Made by a program: the position numbers and the translations under genes. A DNA stretch of 64,000 nucleotides from Streptosporangium sp. NBC_01756 (GTDB lineage Bacteria; Actinomycetota; Actinomycetes; Streptosporangiales; Streptosporangiaceae). The DNA lies in contig NZ_CP109130.1 in the NCBI RefSeq assembly GCF_035917975.1, positions 3,472,001 through 3,536,000 of the forward strand, given 5' to 3'. The notes under the pieces were generated by a model. That model was not told where the DNA came from. It saw nothing but the letters and a program-made list of their open reading frames with translations, and did not search any database. Below are positions 44,827 to 53,343 of the stretch, in pieces (position 1 is the first letter of the stretch; each line of letters begins with the position of its first letter).

Positions 44827-45972
44827 ATGCGCGCCATCATCATCGGAGCCGGCATCGCCGGCCTGGCCACCGCCCTGCGCCTGCACCAGATCGGCTGGGA
44901 CACCCTCATCGTCGAACGCGCGCCCGCCCGCCGCGGCGGCGGCTACGCGGTCACCTTCGGCGGCATCGGCTACGACGCCGCCGAACACATGGACATCCTG
45001 CCCGACCTGCTCAAGAAGGGATTCACCACCAACGAACTCGTCTACTACAAGGGCGACGGCTCCCGCCGTTTCTCCCTCGACCGCGCCACCATCGCCGCCA
45101 CCACGGGCGCGCGCTCGATCACCATCCTGCGCGGCGACCTCGAAGCCGTCCTGTACGAGAAGGTCGAGGGCCACACCGAAATCCGCTTCGGCGCCACCCT
45201 CACCGCCGTCGACCAGGACGAGCACGCCGTCCGGGTGACCTTGACCGACGGCACCGTCGAGGAGGCCGACCTGCTGATCGGCGCCGACGGCCTGCACTCG
45301 GCCACCCGCGCCCTGCTGTTCGGCCCGGAAGAGGGCTTCCTGCTCGACCTGGATCACAAGGTGGCCGTCTACATGCTCGACCGGCGGCCCGACACCATCG
45401 CGCCGGGCGCCACCGGCACCCTGTCCTCCGGTGGTCGCACCGCTGCGGTCATCAGCATCCCCGACGGCCGCAACGTCGCCTTCTTCGGCTACCGCGCCAG
45501 CCACGCCCGGCCAGGCGAGGACGTGGCCACCGAACTGCGGCGCGTCTACGGCGACCTCGGCTGGGTCATCCCCGAAGCCCTGGCCGGCCTGGCGCGGGCC
45601 GATTCGGTCTACTTCGACACCATCAGCCAGGTCGTCGCACCGTCCTGGAGCAGCGGCCGCGTGGTCCTGCTCGGCGACGCAGCCTGGTGCGTCACCCTGT
45701 TCGCCGGGTACGGCTCCGCCCTGGCCGTCGGCGGCGCCGACCGGCTCGGCACCGAACTGGCCGCCCACCCCGGCGACATCCCCGCCGCACTGAGCGCGTG
45801 GGAGGCCGTCATCCGGCCCGAAGCCGAACGCAAACAGAAACTCGGCCGCCGCGTCAAAGGCGTCTACGCCCCCGCCAACCCGCTGCTGCTGTGGCTGAGC
45901 CTGCTACCGCTGCGCTTGGCCTCCCTGCCGGCGGTCCGCCGGTACATGACCCGCCGCTTCATCAAGGGCTAA
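44827..45972 (+). CDS. FAD-dependent monooxygenase (TetX/PHBH-like, short form)
   Basis: Protein of 381 residues. GAGIAGLATALRL (FAD fingerprint), IGADGLHSATR (DG motif) and VVLLGDAAWCVTLFAGYGSALAVG (GD motif) are in place. No thioredoxin-like tail, so it belongs to the short class of flavoprotein hydroxylases such as TetX. It lies 21 bases after the epimerase in the same operon. Confidence 0.88.
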   Translation: MRAIIIGAGIAGLATALRLHQIGWDTLIVERAPARRGGGYAVTFGGIGYDAAEHMDILPDLLKKGFTTNELVYYKGDGSRRFSLDRATIAATTGARSITILRGDLEAVLYEKVEGHTEIRFGATLTAVDQDEHAVRVTLTDGTVEEADLLIGADGLHSATRALLFGPEEGFLLDLDHKVAVYMLDRRPDTIAPGATGTLSSGGRTAAVISIPDGRNVAFFGYRASHARPGEDVATELRRVYGDLGWVIPEALAGLARADSVYFDTISQVVAPSWSSGRVVLLGDAAWCVTLFAGYGSALAVGGADRLGTELAAHPGDIPAALSAWEAVIRPEAERKQKLGRRVKGVYAPANPLLLWLSLLPLRLASLPAVRRYMTRRFIKG

Positions 45973-46065
45973 GGGTTGTGGGGCACCTGTCCGGGCGGGC
46001 GGCCAGGTGTTACATTCCAGGCAACTGAAAGGTCGCGCCCCTCCTATGGGGCGCGGTGTCGGAGA

Positions 46066-46084
46066 GCCGGGAAGCCTGGTCGGC
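46066..46084 (+). other. 19-bp leader element, copy 2
   Basis: Identical to 42132-42150. Here it follows a strong hairpin (CGCGCCCC/GGGGCGCG, about 46034-46055) and precedes CCGCGATC-AAC-GATCGCGG, a perfect 8-bp stem ending next to the AGGAGG ribosome site of the DUF998 gene. The order of hairpins suggests a structured leader. Confidence 0.75.
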
Positions 46085-46123
46085 CCGCGATCAACGATCG
46101 CGGAGCTAGGAGGCCACTGCCCG

Positions 46124-46789
46124 ATGCGCCCGACCACCATCCTGCTCACCTGCGGCATCGCCGCCGGCCTGCTCGTCCCGGCCCTGATCCTCACCGACGG
46201 AGCCACCCGGCCCGGCTACAGCCTGCTGCACCACGGCGCCAGCCAACTCGGCACCGGCCAGCGTGGCTGGCTGCAGACGGTCAACTTCGTGATCGGCGGG
46301 CTGCTGTTGCTCGCCTTCGCGACCGGGCTGCGCCGCATGCTGTGCCGCGCGCCGCAACCCGGCCGCGAAGCCATATGGGGGCCGATCCTCCTCACGGCCG
46401 CCGACCTCGCGCTGGCCGTGGCCGGGATCGTGCCCACCGATCCCGCCCTCGGCTACCCGCCCGACCGACCCGAGGTGATCACCGCCGCCGGACGCGTCCA
46501 CGGCCTGGCCGGCCTGGTGCTGTTCGCCGCCCTGGCGGCCACGCCGTTCGTGCTGGCCAGGCACCTGCGCGGCAGCAACCAAGGGTGGGTGACCTACTCG
46601 CGGTGGTCGGGCGCCCTGGTCATCGCCTCCGCGCTCGCCGCGGGCATCGCCTTCCGCCTGGATATGCAGGGCGCGCTCCGCCCCGCGCCCGCCGGGCTGC
46701 TCGAACACGCCGCCCTGCTGGTCGGCTTCGCCTGGATCATCGCCGCCGGCCTCCGCCTGCGCCGCCCCAACACCGTCGGGGAGGTGTGA
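46124..46789 (+). CDS. DUF998 membrane protein
   Basis: Protein of 221 residues from ATG 46124 with AGGAGG at 46108-46113. About six membrane helices; opening ILLTCGIAAGLLVPALILTDGATRPGYSLLHHGASQLG with the conserved family segment (Y-S...S-x-L). DUF998 function is unknown. Probably part of the 42191 operon or driven from its own structured leader. Confidence 0.85.
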   Translation: MRPTTILLTCGIAAGLLVPALILTDGATRPGYSLLHHGASQLGTGQRGWLQTVNFVIGGLLLLAFATGLRRMLCRAPQPGREAIWGPILLTAADLALAVAGIVPTDPALGYPPDRPEVITAAGRVHGLAGLVLFAALAATPFVLARHLRGSNQGWVTYSRWSGALVIASALAAGIAFRLDMQGALRPAPAGLLEHAALLVGFAWIIAAGLRLRRPNTVGEV

Positions 46790-46792
46790 GCG

Positions 46793-46945
46793 ATGGAGCT
46801 CACGCTGAAGATCCTGCTCGGCCTGTACATCCTGCAGGCGCTGATCAAGTTCGTCTCCCTGCTCGCCGTGCCGTACGCCACCCGCATCAAGCGCATCGCC
46901 GCCGTGCAGGGGCATGACGAGCATCCGAACGAAAAGTCCCGTTAG
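46793..46945 (+). CDS. Small membrane protein (50 residues)
   Basis: ATG 46793, three bases after the DUF998 stop, with GGAGGTGTGAGCG covering the junction. The first 35 residues (MELTLKILLGLYILQALIKF, then VSLLAVPYATRIKR) form one hydrophobic helix with a basic end, then a polar tail. Composition, ribosome site and tight spacing argue for a real gene coupled to DUF998; no family is recognised. Its last codons lie in the left arm of an inverted repeat. Confidence 0.65.
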   Translation: MELTLKILLGLYILQALIKFVSLLAVPYATRIKRIAAVQGHDEHPNEKSR

Positions 46946-46988
46946 CAGCGCGGAGTTGAGCAGCTTGCCGTGACTTTCCGTTCGGATG
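46922..46988. repeat. 17-bp inverted repeat around the small gene's stop
   Basis: CATCCGAACGAAAAGTC (46922-46938) is repeated inverted at 46972-46988 with one mismatch, around a 33-base centre. It covers the stop codon of the 50-residue gene. It may be the operon terminator or the ends of a tiny inserted element. Confidence 0.75.
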
Positions 46989-47273
46989 TGTTTCGCCGAA
47001 GGGTTTTCGCAGGTCACGGCCTATGCGGCCGGGTGGCCTCGGCGGCTGCGACGCCACGGCACGGGCGGCAGCTATCGAGGAAGGCCGGGGACTGCCGCGG
47101 TCGCGACCAGCTCGCCAAGGTGGCTCTCAAACTCACCGACACGGCCCTGCGGCCATTTCGATCATGAGAGCCACTCTCCGACAAACAACTCTCATTCTCA
47201 CTGACATAGCCAGCCGGGCGAGGAGGGGCTGTACGCCTAAGGTTGGGCACTGTCCCGAACGCGGATGATCACG
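46989..47273. other. Intergenic region, no gene seen
   Basis: About 285 bases between the inverted repeat and the convergent TetR gene. Open frames are short, of arbitrary composition and without ribosome sites. Confidence 0.5.
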
Positions 47274-47897
47274 TCAGGGAGTTGCGAAGCGCGCGGCCAT
47301 CGTTCGGGCTGCTTCGTCGACCGCTCGCGACTGCTCTTCCTTGGTGATCGACCACATACCGTGCGTGAGGCGCGGCCAGAAGATCGCGGACGCGATCATG
47401 CCGAGGAACTGTGCGGATGCCAGATCCGGATCATCGATGTCGGCGCTTCCTGCGGAGTGTGCCTCCCGCAGATAGCGCCCCAGCGCCTGCAGCACAGGCA
47501 GCGTGCCGAAGTCGAAGGTCCGCTCGCGCAGTTCGGGGAAGTGGTGCGATTCGGCGATCACGGTTCGCATCAGGGCGACCATGCGAGGACGAGTCAACAG
47601 TTCCGAATACGCGCGACCTAGCACCACCAAGCCCGCGTAGAGGTCGCCGGCCGGGATCTCGACCGGTTCCGGAGCCGGCGATCCGCCTGCCGCGAGCACC
47701 GTTGCCTCGAAGAGCTCGGCCTTGGTCGGGAACTGCTTGAAGAGCGTCGCCTTGGACACCCCTGCGCGCTCGGCGACACGTGCCAGTGGCGTGCGGTCGT
47801 ACCCGAACTCCAGGAAGAGCTGCGCGGCGGCGCCGAGGATCGCCTCGCGATTGGTCGCGGCCACCGCACGGTGATACGAGGAGCGTCCACGTGTCAT
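47274..47897 (-). CDS. TetR-family transcriptional regulator
   Basis: Protein of 207 residues; HTH in REAILGAAAQLFLEFGYDRTPLARVAERAGVSKATLFKQFPTKAELFEA. The C-terminal domain resembles the AcrR/TetR_C members. Divergent from the dihydrofolate-reductase-like gene, with two near-identical operator candidates between the two starts. Confidence 0.9.
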   Translation of the reverse strand: MTRGRSSYHRAVAATNREAILGAAAQLFLEFGYDRTPLARVAERAGVSKATLFKQFPTKAELFEATVLAAGGSPAPEPVEIPAGDLYAGLVVLGRAYSELLTRPRMVALMRTVIAESHHFPELRERTFDFGTLPVLQALGRYLREAHSAGSADIDDPDLASAQFLGMIASAIFWPRLTHGMWSITKEEQSRAVDEAARTMAARFATP

Positions 47898-47914
47898 CCG
47901 TTCAGTATCTCATC

Positions 47915-47984
47915 GAGGCGAGTTCCTTGACTCACCATTACGAACACGATTAGGTTAATAGAGGCGAGTCGATCGACTCACCTC
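47915..47984. promoter_or_regulatory. Two TetR operator candidates
   Basis: Site 1 (47915-47936): GAGGCGAGT-TCCTT-GACTCACC. Site 2 (47961-47982): GAGGCGAGT-CGATC-GACTCACC, whose core GAGTCGATCGACTC is a perfect palindrome. The outer halves are the same in both; the starts are 46 bp apart, one site near each divergent start. Confidence 0.8.
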
Positions 47985-48003
47985 TCGGAGATAGGAGCGG
48001 CTT

Positions 48004-48546
48004 ATGGCTGCCGTGATCGTCCACGCGACCATCACTCTTGACGGGTTCATGGCAAAGGAGGACGGCGGGGTCGACTGGATGTTCGGCCGACCCTCCGCTC
48101 CCGAGGATGACGCCGTCGTCGAGACAGTGATGAGCCGGATCGGCGCGGTGGTCGGCGGCGCGAACAAGACCCAGACCATCGAGGACGGCGAGATCCCGTA
48201 TGGCGGGACGCTGAAGGTCCCGGTCTACCTGATGACCCACAGCGCCCATGAGCCGATCGAGCGCGACGGCACCACGTACAACTTCGTCGTCGACGACATC
48301 AACGAGGCCGTCAGGCTGGCCACGCAAGCGGCCGGGGACGGCTGGGTCAGCCTGCTCGGAGGAACCATCTCACGACAGTGCCTGCGGCTCGGTCTCGTCG
48401 ACGAACTCCACCTGGACGTTGCGCCGGTCCTGCTCGGCGACGGCATCTCGCTGTTCGCAGGCCTTGGGCGGCACATCGAGCTTGAGCGCCTCGATACATC
48501 AGCCTTCGCGAGTGAGGCTCATCTTCGCTACCGAGTCCTCCGTTAG
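48004..48546 (+). CDS. Dihydrofolate reductase-like (RibD C-terminal domain) protein
   Basis: Protein of 180 residues with the RibD_C fold: VHATITLDGFMAKEDGGVDWMF at the start, VVGGANKTQ, then GWVSLLGGTISRQCLRLGLVDELHLDVAPVLLGDGISLF, which is the NADPH-binding GG and the final strands of the family. Such stand-alone members are reductases of unknown substrate, frequent in actinomycetes. Regulated by the divergent TetR, by inference. Confidence 0.9.
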   Translation: MAAVIVHATITLDGFMAKEDGGVDWMFGRPSAPEDDAVVETVMSRIGAVVGGANKTQTIEDGEIPYGGTLKVPVYLMTHSAHEPIERDGTTYNFVVDDINEAVRLATQAAGDGWVSLLGGTISRQCLRLGLVDELHLDVAPVLLGDGISLFAGLGRHIELERLDTSAFASEAHLRYRVLR

Positions 48547-49373
48547 CCAGAGTTGCAGGTCCTCCGAGCTATCGGGTCCGCCACGAGCCCTCGTCACTTG
48601 TCCGAGCCCGCCCGCCCCGACCCTAAGCGGGTTCCGGAACCCGCGTCCCGCGCTTGCCCAGACAGCCGGTGCACCCAAACCCTCCAGGCCCGGCACCGGA
48701 CGCCCACCCGGCATCCCCAACCGTCGGCCAGTACCCCGCTTCGACGCCGGCAAGCCGTCAACGTGTTCGTCCCAGCCCATCCAGATGAACAGGTTGGGAT
48801 CCCAGCTTCGGGCGTGCTCGATCGTCGCCGTCTGCATGTGGCTGTGTTTGCTGGCAACGGTCATGTTGAAGCCGGTGACGAACCCCGTCACGGGGTCGAC
48901 GCTCAGGTGTCCGACCTGCTGGCCCGACAGGCTGCGAAGTGGCGTCGGGGCATGATGTCCGTGACGGGTGTGCGCAGGGAGCAGCCTCATTGGCCAGCAG
49001 GTCGCTCTCTCCATCCGGGCGCGCACTCTGCCCTCCCGGGTGGCGAAGAAGACTCGGTCCCCGGCCTGTACGCGGGCATCGCCGGGCCCGGCCACGACCC
49101 ACCTGGACCGATCAGCATCCTGCTCGTCCTGGCCACCGGCGCAGCCGGCGTGGCAGCAACCCTCGCGTGGTGGCGCAACGCCGACCACGACCGCTGACCC
49201 GAACTGATGCTGCTGTCAGTCATCTGGTCCCAAGGCCTGGGGCAGCCTGCGCCTCACTTGAGACAACCACCTCGCCACCTGTGAAGATGACCCCCGTTTG
49301 AGGGGGGCCGGCCAAGCCTGCCAGGTGTTTGAGGAACTGCTCGATCGGCGAGCCCTGGCCCCGTTCCTGAGAG
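48547..49373. other. Region without a confident gene
   Basis: About 830 bases. A minus-strand frame (48499-49188) contains a segment QAGDRVFFATREGRVRARMERAT, vaguely like a PUA/ASCH barrel, but the rest is Gly/Pro/Arg-rich and the frame overlaps the preceding gene's end. A plus-strand frame ends in a membrane-like stretch (ISILLVLATGAAGVAATLAWW) at 49110-49195. I could not decide for either; probably decayed DNA next to the glycosyltransferase fragment. Confidence 0.4.
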
Positions 49374-49658
49374 GTGTTCGTGCTGGACCAGGCCCCGCAC
49401 GACTGGCTGTTTCCCCGCATGGCCGCGATCGTCCACCACGGCGGCAGCGGCACCACCGGCGCGGCGCTAGCCTCAGGGCGGCCGCAGGTCATCTGTCCCT
49501 TCGTCGCCGACCAACCCTTCTGGGCCGCCCGCGCCCACGCCGCAGGCGCGGCCCCCGCACCCCTGCCGCAACGCCACCTCACCGCACAAGGACTCGCCAC
49601 CGCGATCGGCCAGGCCACAACCGAGAAGGCCATGGCCCGGCGCGCCGACCGCGCCTGA
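49374..49658 (+). pseudogene. C-terminal fragment of a UDP-glycosyltransferase
   Basis: The segment [53 protein letters not shown] is the nucleotide-sugar-binding region (H-x-G-G-S-G-T motif) of sterol/macrolide glycosyltransferases, about 400 residues long in full. Here only the last 90 residues are left; no N-terminal part is found upstream. It ends 50 bases before the antiporter stop. Confidence 0.75.
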
Positions 49659-49706
49659 CCGCCGGAGGGGTGGCGGTCGAGCCCGGCCGGGATGGTCTGG
49701 GCGATG

Positions 49707-50945
49707 CTATGCCGGGTCACCGGGTTTCCCGCCGCCTCGCAGCCGGGTGCGGACCCGGCGGGCGGTGTCGTGCCAGGCGGGGGTTTCGCGCTCGTCGTCG
49801 AACCAGCGGGCCACCACGACGTCGGTGGAGGAGTGCAGCAGGATCGAGGCCACGATGGTCACGGCGACCAGGGTGAACACCTGCTCGGCCGCAGTGATGG
49901 CCGAGTTGAGCACGATGAGGGCGTAGACGACCGAGGCGAAGCCCTTGGGGCCGAACCACATCACGGCCGCCACCTCCCGGGTGCCGAGCCCGGAACGCAG
50001 GAAGGACAGCCAGATGGCCAGCGGGCGGGCCAGCACCAGGGCCACGATCGCGAACAGCCAGCCCCGCCAGCCCACCGAGGCCAGCAGGGCCGGGGAGATG
50101 AGCGCGCCGAAGACCAGCAGCGCGGCCAGCTTGAGCAACTCCGCGACGAGCTCGCCGAACTGCTCGAAGGATTCGCGCTGGCGCTCCCCGAACGTCGCCA
50201 CCGTGATCCCGGCGCAGAACGCGGCCAGAAACAGGTTGCCGTGGGTGGCCTTGCCCAGGGCCAGCACCAGCAGGCCGATGGCCACCGCGTTGAGGGGCTC
50301 GTAATGGTGGGAGGCCGAGAACCAGCGGGTGCGCTCCAGCATGATGGCCGCCCACGGCACCGCGACGCCGATCAGCACGCCTAGGCCCAGCTCCAGGGTC
50401 AGCTCGCCCAGGTGCAGGTCGGCCGAGCCGGCCGCGACGGCGAGGAACACCATGACGAACGGTAGCGCCAGGCCGTCGTTGACGCCGGATTCCACGTTCA
50501 GCAACTGGCGCAGCCGGGGCGGTACCCGCTCGTTGCCGACCAGCGCCGCGGCGAACACCGGGTCGGTGGGGGCCAGGATCGCCCCGATCAGCAGCGACTC
50601 GATCCAGCCCAGCCCGATCAGGTAGTGCGCCGCCAGCGCGGTGATGACCAAGGTGAGCGGCAGGCCCCAGCCCAGCGCCCGGCCGGGCAGCCGCCAGGCG
50701 CTGCGCAGGTCGGCCCAGCCCACCCGCATGCCGTCGGTGAACAGCACCGCGAACAGCGCCAGCTCGGCCAGCGTGGCCACCATCGGATCACCCGGGGTCA
50801 GCGGGATGAGGCCGCTGACCCCGTCGCCCAGGGCGAACCCGGCCAGCAGGAACAGCGCGGCGGTCGACAGGATCGTGCGATTGGCCAGGCTGGAGATCAG
50901 GACCGCGAGCAGCAACAGCGCGGAGAAGGCGAGCAGCAGGGTCAT
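49707..50945 (-). CDS. CPA1-type sodium/proton antiporter
   Basis: Protein of 412 residues from ATG 50945 with GGAG 7 bases upstream. About twelve helices; the ion-binding helix reads LAPTDPVFAAALVG followed by LLNVESGVNDGLALP, the N-D and E-S-G-x-N-D signatures of CPA1 exchangers (NhaP/YjcE-like). No large cytoplasmic C-terminal domain. It would expel sodium or another cation in exchange for protons. Confidence 0.9.
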   Translation of the reverse strand: MTLLLAFSALLLLAVLISSLANRTILSTAALFLLAGFALGDGVSGLIPLTPGDPMVATLAELALFAVLFTDGMRVGWADLRSAWRLPGRALGWGLPLTLVITALAAHYLIGLGWIESLLIGAILAPTDPVFAAALVGNERVPPRLRQLLNVESGVNDGLALPFVMVFLAVAAGSADLHLGELTLELGLGVLIGVAVPWAAIMLERTRWFSASHHYEPLNAVAIGLLVLALGKATHGNLFLAAFCAGITVATFGERQRESFEQFGELVAELLKLAALLVFGALISPALLASVGWRGWLFAIVALVLARPLAIWLSFLRSGLGTREVAAVMWFGPKGFASVVYALIVLNSAITAAEQVFTLVAVTIVASILLHSSTDVVVARWFDDERETPAWHDTARRVRTRLRGGGKPGDPA

Positions 50946-51086
50946 CGGCGGGCTCCGGTCCGGCGAGGGGCATGTCAAAAAGAACTGCCGACCAGACTTC
51001 CCGGCGCACCGCCGCACACCTTAACAACCATCGTTGATGGACCGCTACGCCGCCCATACGCCACGATCGGCAGCCTTCGGCGCGGC

Positions 51087-51386
51087 TCACTGGAGCCGCC
51101 CAGTGCCGCCGACCGGTGTTTCAGGGCCGGTCCCGCAGTACGATCCCCTGCTTGGGGGACCGCCAGGGCAGATGGTCTCTCCCAAGGTGAGCAGGACCGC
51201 CAGCGCGAACAAAATCACCAGGATGACGAGGACGGCGAGCAGGAACTGGGTCTTCATCGGAGTCGGGACGTCGGCGTCCGGCCTGTCCGGCGGCCTGGCC
51301 AGCGCGGCATCGAGTTCTGGATCCTCGAACGCGAGTCGCTCCTCGATCTCGGCGAGCCTTCGCTTTTCCTCTCTGGAGAGCCTCAT
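51087..51386 (-). CDS. DUF3040 membrane protein
   Basis: Protein of 99 residues from ATG 51386 (GAGG upstream). It opens MRLSREEKRRLAEIEERLAFEDPELDAALA, the DUF3040 signature, followed by one hydrophobic helix (FLLAVLVILVILFALAVLL). The family is found mainly in actinobacteria; function unknown. It lies downstream of the sigma-factor remnant on the same strand. Confidence 0.88.
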   Translation of the reverse strand: MRLSREEKRRLAEIEERLAFEDPELDAALARPPDRPDADVPTPMKTQFLLAVLVILVILFALAVLLTLGETICPGGPPSRGSYCGTGPETPVGGTGRLQ

Positions 51387-51397
51387 GGGAATCGTCC

Positions 51398-51922
51398 TCA
51401 CGCGCGTTCCGATGGTTGTCGGTCCCGCGCCGCGTTGAGCTGTTTCCTGCGCGGGGAACAGGCCTTGGCTGCAGGGGGCGAGACGTGTGTCTGGGACACT
51501 CCCGGGGTGGTGGCGATCTCGGTTTGTGTCCGGTCGCCGAAGAACCGCAGGAGCAGCGCTTTGCGCTCCCGGTCCGGGGGCTCGGCGAGCAGCGGCCGCG
51601 GCGAGATGCGATCGGCAACCGGTTCGCGCTCCTCGCCGGTCCGCACCACGCTTGATCGGCCGCGGCGATCGTTCCGCTGGCTGATCATGGCATCCGGCGG
51701 CAGGTCGCCGCACCCTGCGAGGGTCCCGAGCTCATCCTCGGTCTGTGCTATCGCCGGATCGAGCGCCTGGGCGAGACCCGGGTGGATTCGTTCCCCGGCC
51801 AGATGCCCGGCGGGCAGGCGTACAAGATGCTTGATCATCGGTTTGCTCGCGGGATCGGTGCCATCCGTTCCGGGGCGTGCCCGTGTGACGGGCGTCGTCT
51901 TCGGCATCTCGCCTCCACGCAT
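51398..51922 (-). pseudogene. Remnant of a SigB/SigF-type sigma factor (regions 3-4)
   Basis: Within the frame, PDRERKALLLRFFGDRTQTEIATTPGVSQTHVS is plainly sigma-70 region 4.2 of the SigB/F/G group (usual ...LRFF.D.TQ.EIA...GVSQMHVSR), and VRLPAGHLAGERIHPGLAQALDPAIAQTEDELG recalls region 3. Regions 1-2 that recognise the -10 element are missing, spacing is irregular and the family's SRLLARAL tail is replaced by PPAAKACSPRR. A shortened but translated protein cannot be excluded. Confidence 0.6.
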
Positions 51923-52448
51923 CGCGGCCCTTCACATCTATATTGCAGTGCGCGACGTTTTTTCTCTGTGCGCGTAAGAGCGAGCGTGAACGATCAGCTG
52001 GTGGGGCACCTGTCCGAGGGTCGTCTGGTGGCTGGCGGACACGTCTCTGCCCGGCGACCTGGTGGCGCTGCTGGAGGTGCCCGAAGGCAAGCGATCTCGG
52101 AGCTGGAGCGGCTGCGTCGGCCGCCGACGACGACGACGAACTCGTTAACAGTGATGAGGGCTATGAGTGATCGGCTTCGTTATCCAGCAGGGATTTCTCC
52201 ACGGCATCGGGCCTGTTCATCAGCTCGTCCGAGAAGATGGGCGTTCCCAGACAACTCCGGCGCGCTACAGCTTTCATTCCGATCAGGGACTCTGTCGAGA
52301 GGCTTTGACCTGGCCTTTCTCGGCTGCTTTACGGCTGGTGGCGCCGGCCCGAGTGGAGGGCCATGCAGGATGTGTGGATCGCCGAACGCGAGCGGCGGAA
52401 CGCCGTACTGCGCCAGACGATCCCTGGGAATCGCGCAAGGGTGAGTGA
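51923..52448. other. Region without a confident gene, possible remnants
   Basis: About 525 bases with no frame of good composition. Short pieces look protein-like (VVWWLADTSLPGDLVALLEVP around 52020-52085; MQDVWIAERERRNAVLRQ at 52363-52416) but in different frames, suggesting decayed genes. No inverted repeats of an insertion sequence were recognised. Confidence 0.4.
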
Positions 52449-53306
52449 TCAATCGTTGCCGGTCGCCCGCGTGCTTCGCCGTACTCTACGCAGCGTGACC
52501 GCGCCAAGGGCGAGTGCGGCCAGCGCCACGGCGATCCAACCCGCGCCGAGGGCTTCGAGCCAGTTGGAGAGCACCCCTTGTGCGGCCGTCGCGGCGCCCA
52601 CGATCGGGTCGTCGGTCGATGCGCCGGCGAAGACACGCAGTTCGTACCAGCCGTAGTAGACGACGTACAGCCCGGCCAGGACGAGTAGGGCGCCGCTGGT
52701 CCGCGACACGTATGGCAACAGCCGCCGTAGCCTGGCCACCACGGCGGCGCGGGCCAGCGCCACGGTCAGCGACAGCAGGGTGACGACCAGGCCCATGCCG
52801 AGCGCGTAGGCCACGAAGACCGCCAGGCTGCCGAGCACGCCGTCGCTCGCCAGGGAGGCGGAGGTGACTGCGAGGAACGGGCCGACCGTGCAGGACAGGG
52901 AGGCCACCGCGTACGACAGGCCGTAGCCGTACAACGAGACCGGCGAGACGGTGGGCCGGCCGGTAGCGAGCTTGGGCGTGCGGAGCAGCAGCTCACGGCC
53001 GGTCAGTAGCCAGATGCCGAGCCCGAGGAGGAACACACCGATCACGATGGTCACCCACGGCAGGTATTGGCCTACCGACACGGCCAGCGGGGTGATGAAG
53101 AGGCCGAACAGTCCAAAGACCGTGACGAATCCGGCGGTCATCGCGGCCGACAGGGCCAGTGCCCGCAGTACCGGACCGCGACGGGAGGTCCCGTCGTCGG
53201 CGACCAGCATGGTGAGGTAGGCGGGCAGCATCGCGAACCCGCATGGGTTGAACGCGGCCACCAGGCCGGCGGTGAGCGCCAGCGCAAGGGGAAGGTCGGC
53301 GCTCAA
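52449..53306 (-). CDS. ccdA: CcdA-type thiol-redox membrane transporter
   Basis: Protein of 285 residues with six to seven helices. The two redox cysteines lie in AAFNPCGFAMLPAYL and SLSCTVGPFLAV, as in CcdA/DsbD. It would carry electrons from cytoplasmic thioredoxin to the outside. The upstream TlpA-like lipoprotein (37 bases away, same strand) is the obvious partner. Confidence 0.9.
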   Translation of the reverse strand: MSADLPLALALTAGLVAAFNPCGFAMLPAYLTMLVADDGTSRRGPVLRALALSAAMTAGFVTVFGLFGLFITPLAVSVGQYLPWVTIVIGVFLLGLGIWLLTGRELLLRTPKLATGRPTVSPVSLYGYGLSYAVASLSCTVGPFLAVTSASLASDGVLGSLAVFVAYALGMGLVVTLLSLTVALARAAVVARLRRLLPYVSRTSGALLVLAGLYVVYYGWYELRVFAGASTDDPIVGAATAAQGVLSNWLEALGAGWIAVALAALALGAVTLRRVRRSTRATGND

Positions 53307-53343
53307 GGTCGCCCTCTCGTTCCCGGATCCGGCAGGTCGGACA

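Noticed and set aside
46009-46123. A known riboswitch (cobalamin, SAM, ZTP) before DUF998
   Set aside because: The GGGAA-like run resembles part of a cobalamin motif but the conserved box and distal elements are missing; recorded only as a repeated leader element.
48499-49188. 229-codon minus-strand frame as a gene
   Set aside because: Only a short segment looks protein-like, the frame overlaps the end of the dihydrofolate-reductase-like gene and no ribosome site was seen; kept as uncertain region.
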